A DNA stretch of 10,408 nt, taken from contig DASUVJ010000069.1 in the NCBI GenBank assembly GCA_036378995.1, positions 1 to 10,408 of the forward strand, in the 5' to 3' direction. The position numbers and the translations under genes were made by a program. Source of the stretch: DASUVJ01 sp036378995. Lineage in GTDB: Bacteria; Patescibacteriota; Saccharimonadia; Saccharimonadales; Saccharimonadaceae. Shown in pieces: positions 1 through 6,436 of this stretch. Position 1 is the stretch's first letter. Each line of letters starts with the position of its first letter. Below the pieces are notes generated by a model. It saw only the letters and a program-made list of their open reading frames with translations, made no database searches and was not told where the DNA came from.

Positions 1-1138
1 TTACGACGTCTTCCATTTTAACAACGACGTCCTTAGGAATTTTGATAACGCCGGCACGAAGTGCCACTTCGAGGTTTTGAATCATGCTGTAACCAGCAAA
101 CGCCACCTTGCGGTCGTGCTTTTTCGCTTCTTCTAGGATCACCTGCATACGGTGGATCTGGCTGGAAAAACAGCTAAGAATCAGGCGTGAGTTAGGATAT
201 TTCTCCATGATCTGGCCCATAGATTGCTGTATCTCAAACTCACCGTGCTGATGCGTGCCTTCTGACTCACAGTTGGTCGACTCGTTCATAAGCATTAGGA
301 TGCCTTCGGTCGTCGCAATCTCAGTAAGGCGTTCGAGGTCGAACTTTTTACCGTCAACCGGGTTTTCTTCAAAACGCCAGTCACCCGTATCGACAAGTAC
401 GCCAAGCGGTGTACGAACAACGACGGCAGTCGCGTCGGGGATCGAGTGGTTTACGCGGACAAGCTCGATCGAGAAGCTGTCACCTAACTGAACACGCTCG
501 TGCGCTTCAGGGTTAAGTTCGTGGTACGTCGGCTCAAATCCGCTCGTCGCTTCTTCCATGGTGCGCTTTAGCATGCCAAGTGTGAATTTGCTTCCGTAAA
601 CGGTCGCAGGAATTTTGTCTGCAACGTGGCGGTAGGCGCCGATATGGTCAAGGTGGCCGTGCGTAAAGACGTGTCCGCGGATCTTATGCTTGTTTTCCTC
701 GAGGTAGGTGATATCCGGAGTAATGTAGTTGATACCCGGGTAGTCGCCGCCCGGGAACAGGAAGCCACAGTCGATAACAACGATGTCGTTGTCGTATTCG
801 ATCGCCATCATGTTTTTACCGATACCCATTTCACCGAGACCGCCGATTGGCATAATCTTAAGCGTTGGACGCGGTGCGCGTGGACGCTTTGGCTGATCAG
901 CAAGGCTGAACTGACGTCCCTGGTAGCCGTTATAAATTGATTTGTTAACCGGTACGTTGATCATGTGCTGCGAAGCACGAAGGTTTACGTTCTCGGATGT
1001 ACGGCGCTGCGCACGAAAAACCTCTCCCTTTCGGGTGGTCGTGTTATTCAGCACTGTATTATTTGATTTTTGCTTTTGGCCCATTGGCCGCTTGCTTTGG
1101 TCATCTGCCTGCGCGTTGGCAAGTCGTCGTTGTCCCAT
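1..1138 (-). CDS. rnj: Ribonuclease J (metallo-beta-lactamase/beta-CASP), N-terminal part
   Basis: RNase J is a cytoplasmic 5'-3' exoribonuclease/endoribonuclease of mRNA decay and rRNA maturation. I translated 379 residues by hand; the frame stays open to the left edge, so the C-terminus is missing. The zinc-binding motif HGHLDH is at residues 160-165, a further histidine lies in VNHSIPDA (H231), and DTGDW is at 250-254. The beta-CASP region begins near residue 280. The fold starts at about residue 93 (LKIMPIGGLGEMGIGKN), so there is a roughly 90-residue N-terminal extension rich in Q, N, K and R, probably disordered; Bacillus RNase J1 lacks this. The start at 1138 is the first ATG in the open frame. 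Its only SD-like sequence (AAAGG at 1160-1156) is about 17 bases away, so initiation may be SD-independent. Later ATGs (for example residue 19) have no better site. PNPase is encoded 2.5 kb away. Confidence 0.95.
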   Translation of the reverse strand, partial: MGQRRLANAQADDQSKRPMGQKQKSNNTVLNNTTTRKGEVFRAQRRTSENVNLRASQHMINVPVNKSIYNGYQGRQFSLADQPKRPRAPRPTLKIMPIGGLGEMGIGKNMMAIEYDNDIVVIDCGFLFPGGDYPGINYITPDITYLEENKHKIRGHVFTHGHLDHIGAYRHVADKIPATVYGSKFTLGMLKRTMEEATSGFEPTYHELNPEAHERVQLGDSFSIELVRVNHSIPDATAVVVRTPLGVLVDTGDWRFEENPVDGKKFDLERLTEIATTEGILMLMNESTNCESEGTHQHGEFEIQQSMGQIMEKYPNSRLILSCFSSQIHRMQVILEEAKKHDRKVAFAGYSMIQNLEVALRAGVIKIPKDVVVKMEDVV

Positions 1139-1145
1139 AATTTTT

Positions 1146-1220
1146 CTAAAATTTACCTTTCTTTAAAGAGTTTTCTTTATTAGTTACGTACGAAATTCCC
1201 ATAGGTTGCAGCGTTGTCAT
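1146..1220 (-). other. Possible 24-codon leader ORF in the RNase J 5' leader
   Basis: An ATG at 1220 opens 24 codons (beginning MTTLQPMGIS) and stops at TAG 1148-1146, 7 bases before the RNase J start. The only SD-like sequence near the RNase J start lies inside this ORF. I see no SD for the leader ORF itself, and one of this length is common by chance. It would matter only if translation through it feeds ribosomes to the RNase J start. Confidence 0.25.
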
Positions 1221-1252
1221 AAATGTCACTTGCTGCGTTATTCAGTGCTTGC

Positions 1253-1281
1253 AGTATAGCAAATACTGGGGAGGATTGCAA
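1253..1281 (-). promoter_or_regulatory. Promoter of the RNase J gene
   Basis: On the minus strand TTGCAA (1281-1276) and TATACT (1258-1253) are separated by 17 bases, a good housekeeping-sigma promoter. The expected start near 1246 gives a leader of about 108 nt before the ATG at 1138. A 6-base inverted repeat, CTGGGG (1266-1271) and CCCCAG (1285-1290), brackets the -35 box; an operator role is only a possibility. Confidence 0.7.
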
Positions 1282-1301
1282 GTCCCCCAGGGGTAAACAG
1301 A

Positions 1302-1330
1302 TTGACAAATGACCCAAAAATTGATATAAT
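1302..1330 (+). promoter_or_regulatory. Consensus promoter of the alpha/beta hydrolase gene
   Basis: TTGACA (1302-1307) and TATAAT (1325-1330) are both perfect consensus boxes with the ideal 17-base spacer. The expected start is near 1337, giving a leader of about 44 nt. A strong SD, GGAGGAG at 1369-1375, lies 5 bases before the ATG at 1381. The promoter lies back to back with that of the RNase J gene, their -35 boxes 20 bases apart. Promoter and leader are AT-rich, unlike the gene they drive. Confidence 0.85.
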
Positions 1331-1380
1331 TCGCAAGCACCTCGACAAATCGGAACAAAGAGAGCTCTGGAGGAGTTCGT

Positions 1381-2214
1381 ATGCCGTCCATCACCAGTCT
1401 GCAGCTCACGCCCTTCGGCGGGCCCATCCAGTACGACAACATCCTGCACCCCTCAGCACGGGCGATCGTCTTCCTGGACGGCGTGCAGTCGTCGGGCGTC
1501 ACGCCCGGCAGCACGCTCAGCGCCTTCATGCAGGGCTACGGCGACGTCGTGCGCGTGCAGTACCCCGAGTCGATCGGGTTCAACGGCAAGAAGGCAGCCC
1601 GCCAGGTCCTGGAGTTCATCCAGCACTACCGACAGGTCGTCTTCGTCGGCGTGTCGCTCGGCGGCCTGCTGGCCTACGACATCATCGCCCTGGCCAAGCG
1701 ACGCGGGCTGAAGATCGACTTCCGGCTCGGACTCATCAGCGCCCCCACCGGCCTCACGGACCTCAAGGACCCCAACGCCAAGTGGGCGCGGTTCATCCCG
1801 GGCTTCCCGCTCCCGCGGATCGTCAGCCGCAAGCTCCTGTTCAAGGGCCCCTTCCCCGACTTCGACCCCTCGATCGACGAGGCCGAGAAGGAGGAGCTGG
1901 ACTGGCACGAGAACAACAGCCGCGAGTACCCGTTCGGTCCGTGGATCCGCCAGGTCGCCTTCATCGCCAGGCATCCCGCCCTGGACGAGGAGGTGCTCGA
2001 CCGGGTGGTCACGGTCTACGTCCGCACCCAGAGCGACCCGTACGTCCGTGTGCGACGCGCCCACATCAACTGGGGCGCCGCGTACTGGAACGGCAGCCTC
2101 CCCGAGATCGTCGTCCCCGTGGACGGCCACTGCAACATGCTGGCCTACCCGCGCGAGTGGGAGGCCGGCCTCAAGGAGATGTTCGAAGAGCTCGACGTGA
2201 AGCCGCTCATCTGA
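1381..2214 (+). CDS. Alpha/beta hydrolase, GC-rich and actinobacterial in codon use
   Basis: This 277-residue protein has an alpha/beta-hydrolase layout. A beta strand ends in FLDG (31-34, likely oxyanion-hole region), the nucleophile elbow is GVSLGG (90-95, Ser92), a candidate acid is Asp219 in RTQSDPYVR, and the candidate catalytic His is His250 in VDGHCNM. There is no signal peptide or membrane segment, so it is probably a cytoplasmic serine esterase, lipase or acyltransferase-like enzyme; the substrate is unknown. Nearly every third codon position is G or C, far above all neighbours, while the promoter and leader just upstream are AT-rich. The gene stands alone on the plus strand between minus-strand genes and ends in a GC-rich hairpin. 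I infer recent acquisition from a high-GC donor such as an actinobacterium, placed under a very strong promoter. The long frames overlapping it on both strands are by-products of its GC content. Confidence 0.88.
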   Translation: MPSITSLQLTPFGGPIQYDNILHPSARAIVFLDGVQSSGVTPGSTLSAFMQGYGDVVRVQYPESIGFNGKKAARQVLEFIQHYRQVVFVGVSLGGLLAYDIIALAKRRGLKIDFRLGLISAPTGLTDLKDPNAKWARFIPGFPLPRIVSRKLLFKGPFPDFDPSIDEAEKEELDWHENNSREYPFGPWIRQVAFIARHPALDEEVLDRVVTVYVRTQSDPYVRVRRAHINWGAAYWNGSLPEIVVPVDGHCNMLAYPREWEAGLKEMFEELDVKPLI

Positions 2215-2277
2215 CGAGACGGCGGTCGCTCAACCACGTTCATCCCTGCCCTGTTCCGACAACGTCTGGAGGTCACC

Positions 2278-2300
2278 GGACCCGCTCATCGAGCGGGTCC
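2278..2300 (+). terminator. GC-rich hairpin after the hydrolase gene
   Basis: GGACCCGCTC (2278-2287) and GAGCGGGTCC (2291-2300) form a perfect 10-bp stem with the triloop ATC. No U tract follows on the plus strand (TCTCCAT) or on the minus strand, so it resembles the U-less hairpins common after high-GC actinobacterial genes. It lies between the convergent hydrolase and UDG stops and could serve both. Confidence 0.7.
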
Positions 2301-2309
2301 TCTCCATAT

Positions 2310-2909
2310 CTAGGATTCTTTCTTCATGAGTTCGATTACTTTTGGTACGTTCAAAAAATCGTCGATGAGCGTTTGCCGAAGCCCGCCGTTATACAGCGCT
2401 GCCGCCGGATGATAGAGTGGTACGATCACCAATTTGTCGTCACCGAATTGGATCCGTTTTGCCTGCCCGTGGATAGCGCTAATACGGCCCTCGGGGATAA
2501 AATATTCCATACTGTGGCGTCCTAGCGTAATGACAACTTTGGGCTTAATGATCTGAAGTTGTTTTAAAAGATACGGCCAAAAAGCCTTCTTCTCTTCAGG
2601 TAACGGGTCACGGTTATTTGGCGGCCGGTACTTAACGATGTTAGTAATGTAGACATCGCTCCGCTCCATACCCGCCTGAGACAGCATTTCGTTTAAAAAT
2701 TTACCGGCCGCGCCAACGAACGGCAGCCCCTGCTCGTCTTCGTTTTTGCCCGGCGCCTCGCCGATAAAAACAATCTCCGCGTTTAGGTTGCCGTCCCCCA
2801 TGACAAGATTTGTCGCTTGGGCAGCGAGTTCCGGGCAGATATTTTTCTCCAAAATATCCGCACGTACGTGATCGAGCTGGGATTGCTTGTCCTCCATAAC
2901 TGCGTCCAT
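2310..2909 (-). CDS. Family-4-like uracil-DNA glycosylase lacking most Fe-S cysteines
   Basis: The enzyme excises uracil from DNA as the first step of base-excision repair. The 199-residue protein, typical in length, carries the family-4 motifs GEAPGKNEDEQG (50-61) with FVGAAGKFLN (64-73), TNIVKYRPP (89-97), and HPAAALYN (167-174). Family 4 normally binds a [4Fe-4S] cluster through four cysteines. Here only Cys25 near the N-terminus is present; the third and fourth positions appear as Tyr94 (KYRPP) and Phe110 (AFWPYL), and the first is also absent. The cluster is therefore probably lost although the catalytic motifs are kept. The ATG overlaps the pilin stop by one base (TAATG) with GGGGG just upstream, so translation is probably coupled to the pilin gene. 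Met5 is an alternative start. Confidence 0.88.
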   Translation of the reverse strand: MDAVMEDKQSQLDHVRADILEKNICPELAAQATNLVMGDGNLNAEIVFIGEAPGKNEDEQGLPFVGAAGKFLNEMLSQAGMERSDVYITNIVKYRPPNNRDPLPEEKKAFWPYLLKQLQIIKPKVVITLGRHSMEYFIPEGRISAIHGQAKRIQFGDDKLVIVPLYHPAAALYNGGLRQTLIDDFLNVPKVIELMKKES

Positions 2910-3529
2910 TATACCCCCGTTGGATCGGGCAGTAAAATCACACAGCGTGTCAGTCCGCCGTCGTTTGCCGTAAACGACGCAGAGCTGGCCGTCCAGCCGC
3001 CCGTAACAGCCTGGGCGACCGGGCGCAGCACACAGTCCTGGTTATTGCCAGTGAGCCAATAATGAAGCATTCGATAGTACTGCTTTTCCTGCGGAGTCGA
3101 AGGATCGAGATGATCATGTGAACGCATACTGATACCGGCGACTGTATTTGTTGCAGCGGTCTGCTTTGCTACTGGATATGATGGAAGGCTCGCAACTGTT
3201 CGAAGCGCCGTATGAAGCGTCGCTGTCGGATGCTTTACGTTATTCGACATATAGCAATCTTCATCTGCATTGCCGTCAAAGTCGGTTGCATAGCCCGTTC
3301 CTAAGCAATGATGATTGTTATTCGTGCCAGTAGGATACTGTCCGTTCTGCGTCAGATAAGTCTGCCAAATCTTATACCAGTCCTTAGCTGCGGCAATACG
3401 GGCGGTATTGTCGGCTCGCTGCTTAATGCCGTTATAGGCAACGACTGTTACCGCGGCGAGAACGGCAATAACGACAATGACGATTAAAAGTTCGACAATC
3501 GTAAAGCCAAGTTTTCCCACCTTGTTCAT
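2909..3529 (-). CDS. Type IV pilin / pseudopilin-like protein
   Basis: The protein has a class III prepilin signal: a short basic leader MNKVGKLG cut before FTIVELL, with Glu at mature position +5, followed by a 20-residue hydrophobic helix (LLIVIVVIAVLAAVTVVAY). The mature C-terminal domain of about 175 residues carries four cysteines in two spaced pairs (HHCLG, EDCYM, QDCVL, TRCVI), which could form disulfides, and an acidic stretch DFDGNADEDC resembling a calcium-binding loop. I chose the ATG at 3529 because it gives a normal 8-residue leader; an ATG at 3547 adds six residues but lies in the U tract of the pnp terminator. No SD is visible for either. It would be made as an inner-membrane prepilin, processed by prepilin peptidase and assembled into a pilus, which in Saccharibacteria is used for motility and host contact. 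I cannot tell a major from a minor pilin. Confidence 0.85.
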   Translation of the reverse strand: MNKVGKLGFTIVELLIVIVVIAVLAAVTVVAYNGIKQRADNTARIAAAKDWYKIWQTYLTQNGQYPTGTNNNHHCLGTGYATDFDGNADEDCYMSNNVKHPTATLHTALRTVASLPSYPVAKQTAATNTVAGISMRSHDHLDPSTPQEKQYYRMLHYWLTGNNQDCVLRPVAQAVTGGWTASSASFTANDGGLTRCVILLPDPTGV

Positions 3530-3545
3530 GTGTATATAGTACATC

Positions 3546-3574
3546 AAAAAACAGCCTGGAATCCAGGCTGTTTT
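3546..3574 (-). terminator. Intrinsic terminator of pnp
   Basis: ACAGCCTGG (3551-3559) and CCAGGCTGT (3563-3571) form a 9-bp stem with loop AAT. On the minus strand it is followed by six Ts (3551-3546), a textbook intrinsic terminator 18 bases after the pnp stop. A flanking AAA/TTT extends the stem. The downstream pilin gene begins right at its end, so pilin and UDG depend on read-through or a promoter I could not identify. Confidence 0.88.
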
Positions 3575-3591
3575 AAGAAAGACTTCTCTAG

Positions 3592-5706
3592 CTATGCGTC
3601 CTTCATGCTCAAGCTGATACGGCCACGCTCGTCGATACCGGTGAGCTTAACCTTTACGATCTGGCCTTCGCTCAGAACATCAGTCACCTTCTCTACCCGC
3701 TCGTTCGAAATCTGCGAGATATGCAGCATTCCGTCCGTACCCGGAAGAATATTCACGAATGCGCCAAAGTCCTTAATTGTCACGACCTTACCTTCGTAAA
3801 TTCGGCCGACCTCAGGCTCTTCAGTAAGGCTCTTGATCCAATTGATTGCCTTCTCGATATTCTTGGTGTCGCTTGCGGCAACAGTAATCAGACCGTCATC
3901 CTTAATATCGATCTCGGCACCGGTCTCGGCGGTAATCTTGTTGATGACCTCACCACCCTTTCCGATAACCGCACCGATCTTTTCAGGGTTGATCTTAATC
4001 TTTTCGATACGAGGAGCATATGGGCTAAGAGTTAGGCGCGGAGCGGCTAATGTTGCCACCATGTGCTGCAAGATATGCGCACGCCCTGGCTTTGCTTTTT
4101 GCAGTGCCTCACGAAGGATCTCTACTGGCAAACCGTGAACCTTCATGTCCATCTGGATGGCCGTGATGCCGTTTTCGGTACCGGTTACCTTAAAGTCCAT
4201 ATCACCGGCAAAGTCTTCAGCATCAGCGATGTCCGACAGAACATATGGCGTGTCGCCGTCCATCATCAGACCCATAGCGATACCAGAAACAGGTGCCTTA
4301 ATCGGCACGCCGGCGTCCATCAGCGCCAAACAGCTGCTACAAGTAGCGGCCATCGAGGTCGAACCGTTCTGGCTCATGATCTCTGTGACGCTGCGGATTG
4401 CGTACGGGAACTCTTCTTCGGTCGGCATGACAGGGATAAGTGCGCGCTCTGCCAAGTATCCATGGCCGATTTCGCGGCGGCCAGGGCTGCCAAGACGACG
4501 GACTTCTCCTACCGTGTAGCCTGGTGCGTTGTAATGATGCATGTAGCGGCGCTCGCCGTCGTTGACTTCCATGGTGTCAACGATTTGCGAGTAGCTTAGC
4601 GGCGCCAAAGTGACGATGTTCATACCTTGGGTAACACCACGGGTGAACAGACTCGAACCATGAGCTCGCGGCAAAATGCCGACTTCGCTTGAAAGCGGGC
4701 GGATTTCGTCGAGTTTACGACCGTCAGGACGAAGGCCATCTTCTACGATGCCGCGGCGAACATCCTTGTGGAGTGCCGAGGTAAACGCTTCGTCGTATTC
4801 GCTCTGAAGAATGCCGTAGTCTTCTTCTCCGAATTTCTCAACCATTGCCTGGTGAAACTGGTCGCGCAGAACTGAGACCATCTCGTTTCGCTCTGGATAC
4901 GGACGGCGGAGGTCTTCGCCCAGCTTGTCTTTCATCCAGTCGTCAACGATCTCCTGGATACCATCGTTTGGCAGAACCAGCTCGTATTCAAGTGCCTCAA
5001 CACCGACCTTCTCGGCCAATTCGCGCTGAAGCGCAATCGCTGGCTGGAGCTGCTCGTGCGCCCAAGCAAGCGCATCAGCAACGAGGTCTTCAGATACTTC
5101 GTTTGCACCGGCTTCAACCATAGTAATACCGCTTTCGATGCCGGCGACCACGAGATCAATGTCGCTTTGCTCGCGCTCCTCATGTGTCAGGAAGGCCTTA
5201 AATTCGCCGTTGACACGTCCGACACGGAGTCCCGCAACCGGGCCGTCAAACGGTGCACCGCTCAGCATAATTGCCGTACTTGCAGCGATCATGGCGACCA
5301 TGTCGGGGCGGAAGTTCGGATCCATCGAAAGCACACTTGAAACCACCTGGACTTCCTGACGATACCCCTTTGGAAACAGCGGACGAATCGGGCGGTCGAT
5401 CAGACGGCCTATCAGCACGGCTTCGTCGCTTGGGCGACCCTCTCGCTTAATAAAGCGGCTGCCGCTGATCTTGCCGGCTGCATAAAATTTTTCTTCATAG
5501 TCGATCGACAGCGGGAAATAATCCATGCCGCTCAGCGGTTTTTTGCCGACCATGGTCGTACCAAGCACGACCGTGTCACCGTATTTTACAAGTACGCTTG
5601 CCGTCGTACGGAAGCCGACGCGGTTGACCTCGAGGGTCAATTTTTGACCGCAGAGATCAGTGGTAACAGAGATTATCTCTTTACCGTGTGGGTTGATTGT
5701 AGACAT
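3592..5706 (-). CDS. pnp: Polynucleotide phosphorylase
   Basis: PNPase is a trimeric 3'-5' exoribonuclease that phosphorolyses RNA to nucleoside diphosphates. The 704 residues match the family: first RNase PH-like domain (about 10-145, with FYAAGKISGSRFIKREGR at 74-91 and IDRPIRPLFPKG at 103-114), alpha-helical linker (about 150-320), second RNase PH-like domain (about 325-560, with SLFTRGVTQ at 352-360 and catalytic-loop acidic residues in GDMDFK at 501-506), KH domain (about 566-625, GXXG motif GKGG at 582-585) and S1 domain (about 632-702). The start is fixed by a near-perfect SD, AAGGAGG, 6 bases before the ATG. A terminator follows directly. The classical rpsO-pnp pair is split here, rpsO lying about 2.9 kb away in its own unit. 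Together with RNase J this supplies exonucleolytic decay from both RNA ends. Confidence 0.97.
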   Translation of the reverse strand: MSTINPHGKEIISVTTDLCGQKLTLEVNRVGFRTTASVLVKYGDTVVLGTTMVGKKPLSGMDYFPLSIDYEEKFYAAGKISGSRFIKREGRPSDEAVLIGRLIDRPIRPLFPKGYRQEVQVVSSVLSMDPNFRPDMVAMIAASTAIMLSGAPFDGPVAGLRVGRVNGEFKAFLTHEEREQSDIDLVVAGIESGITMVEAGANEVSEDLVADALAWAHEQLQPAIALQRELAEKVGVEALEYELVLPNDGIQEIVDDWMKDKLGEDLRRPYPERNEMVSVLRDQFHQAMVEKFGEEDYGILQSEYDEAFTSALHKDVRRGIVEDGLRPDGRKLDEIRPLSSEVGILPRAHGSSLFTRGVTQGMNIVTLAPLSYSQIVDTMEVNDGERRYMHHYNAPGYTVGEVRRLGSPGRREIGHGYLAERALIPVMPTEEEFPYAIRSVTEIMSQNGSTSMAATCSSCLALMDAGVPIKAPVSGIAMGLMMDGDTPYVLSDIADAEDFAGDMDFKVTGTENGITAIQMDMKVHGLPVEILREALQKAKPGRAHILQHMVATLAAPRLTLSPYAPRIEKIKINPEKIGAVIGKGGEVINKITAETGAEIDIKDDGLITVAASDTKNIEKAINWIKSLTEEPEVGRIYEGKVVTIKDFGAFVNILPGTDGMLHISQISNERVEKVTDVLSEGQIVKVKLTGIDERGRISLSMKDA

Positions 5707-5835
5707 TAATGTCCTCCTTTTTGTGTCACTCGCCTGTTATTTGTAAGCGATAAAGTAACGGGTGCAGAATTTCTTTGTTCAAGAATCCCTGTATCCACCA
5801 CTTGGTCGCCCATGGCGGTGCTTGTCATCATTATA
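5706..5835 (-). promoter_or_regulatory. pnp -10 box and leader with a possible upstream ORF
   Basis: TATAAT lies at 5835-5830 on the minus strand; no good -35 is visible 16-18 bases upstream. The expected leader is about 118 nt. A 41-codon frame begins at an ATG overlapping the -10 box (5831) or at Met7 (5813) and stops at TAA 5708-5706, sharing one A with the pnp ATG. Its last codons contain the pnp SD. An open frame this long is unremarkable by chance, but the exact TAATG junction suggests possible translational coupling. Confidence 0.5.
5795..5810. repeat. 16-base exact repeat with 6786-6801
   Basis: CCACCACTTGGTCGCC occurs at 5795-5810 in the pnp leader and at 6786-6801 inside the Gre-family gene, where the minus strand encodes GDQVV. 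An exact 16-base match is mildly unexpected in 10 kb. Read on the minus strand, the pnp upstream frame also gives GDQVV here, so both copies share reading frame. Confidence 0.5.
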
Positions 5836-5860
5836 CCTTAAAACAAGCTGCGAATACACG

Positions 5861-6343
5861 CTAGAGACGCTCGAGAATGTCAGCCAACCTATCTTGCAGC
5901 CGAAGAATGCGTCCCTCTGGCGAAATATCCTCGCGGAGCTGAGTCTTTGAAAGTGTTGCGGCTTTGGTTTTACCGCGCACGTGCAGGCTACAATCCAGAT
6001 CCGCGCAGCACAGCAGTGACAGCGAAGAGCCATCGGAACGCGGAAATGTGATGAGTGCGGAGTGCGTTCCCCGCTGCCAGGTCGAACAAATATCGCAAAT
6101 AATCGCCTCTACCCTGCCATTTTGGCTGGGCTTGCGTGCCTGCAGCTGGAACGGGATCGCTTTTTGCGTACCACGCGCGATCATCACCCCTTCATTACCG
6201 CTTTTTGTCGTCGCTACGATAAAATCACGATCTTCCCAATCGGCGATCTCTTCGGGGACAAACCGAAGTTCACGGCGAAGCCGCGGTTTGATGGCAGATG
6301 TCGCCATTAGATCAGTAAATTCTTGCCGTGTGATTGGTTTCAT
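5861..6343 (-). CDS. FBP-type EF-G-binding protein with C-terminal treble-clef zinc finger
   Basis: The 160-residue protein resembles the FBP/FusB-type C-terminal zinc-finger family, whose members bind elongation factor G and promote its release from the ribosome (known from FusB). The putative zinc ligands are Cys83 and Cys86 (ICDIC) and Cys113 and Cys118 (CADLDCSL), followed by the hallmark HVRGK (121-125). The N-terminal part beginning MKPITRQEF is typical of the stand-alone actinobacterial form. Whether this protein acts on EF-G or gives fusidic acid tolerance is not shown by the sequence. A -10 box TATACT lies 8 bases before the ATG and there is no SD, suggesting a leaderless mRNA. It is divergent from whiB, with promoters overlapping in a 93-base gap. 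Its stop is only 25 bases before the pnp -10. Confidence 0.8.
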   Translation of the reverse strand: MKPITRQEFTDLMATSAIKPRLRRELRFVPEEIADWEDRDFIVATTKSGNEGVMIARGTQKAIPFQLQARKPSQNGRVEAIICDICSTWQRGTHSALITFPRSDGSSLSLLCCADLDCSLHVRGKTKAATLSKTQLREDISPEGRILRLQDRLADILERL

Positions 6344-6351
6344 ATCTTTTA

Positions 6352-6357
6352 AGTATA
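6352..6357 (-). promoter_or_regulatory. -10 box of the FBP-type gene, leaderless arrangement
   Basis: TATACT (6357-6352, minus) ends 8 bases before the ATG at 6343, placing the transcription start at or next to the start codon. No convincing -35 is present. It overlaps the divergent whiB promoter region. Confidence 0.5.
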
Positions 6358-6365
6358 GAACAAAT

Positions 6366-6394
6366 TTGATAGGACATTGACTTTATTTTAAAAT
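6366..6394 (+). promoter_or_regulatory. whiB promoter
   Basis: TTGATA (6366-6371) and TAAAAT (6389-6394) have a 17-base spacer. The predicted start near 6401 gives a leader of about 36 nt. A strong SD, GAGGAGG at 6425-6431, lies 5 bases before the ATG at 6437. Confidence 0.65.
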
Positions 6395-6401
6395 ATATAC
6401 A

Positions 6402-6417
6402 GTGACCGGGAGGTCAC
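6402..6417 (+). promoter_or_regulatory. Inverted repeat at the whiB transcription start
   Basis: GTGACC and GGTCAC are perfect 6-base inverted repeats separated by GGGA, starting at or one base after the predicted transcription start. Position and symmetry suit a repressor operator or a 5'-terminal RNA hairpin. It superficially resembles a CRP-type half-site pair (GTGA/TCAC), but the gap is 8 bases rather than 6. Confidence 0.5.
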
Positions 6418-6436
6418 ACAACACGAGGAGGACGCC

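Noticed and set aside
1453..2130. 225-codon minus-strand frame opposite the hydrolase
   Set aside because: Antisense shadow caused by high GC3; Val/Asp/Glu/Leu-rich composition, no recognisable motif and no SD or promoter.
1381..2300. Assembly chimera with an actinobacterial contig
   Set aside because: Not excluded, but the promoter, leader and convergent gene spacing join smoothly to native sequence on both sides and a second actinobacterial-type gene (whiB) is similarly embedded; kept as a check rather than a conclusion.
1302..2525. 407-codon plus-strand frame overlapping the hydrolase
   Set aside because: Its translation is Arg/Pro/Gly-rich low-complexity sequence, a third-position shadow of the GC-rich hydrolase, and it runs into the UDG gene antisense.
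4063..4599. 178-codon plus-strand frame opposite pnp
   Set aside because: The antisense pnp gene is fully conserved across this region; the frame has no family motifs or start signals.
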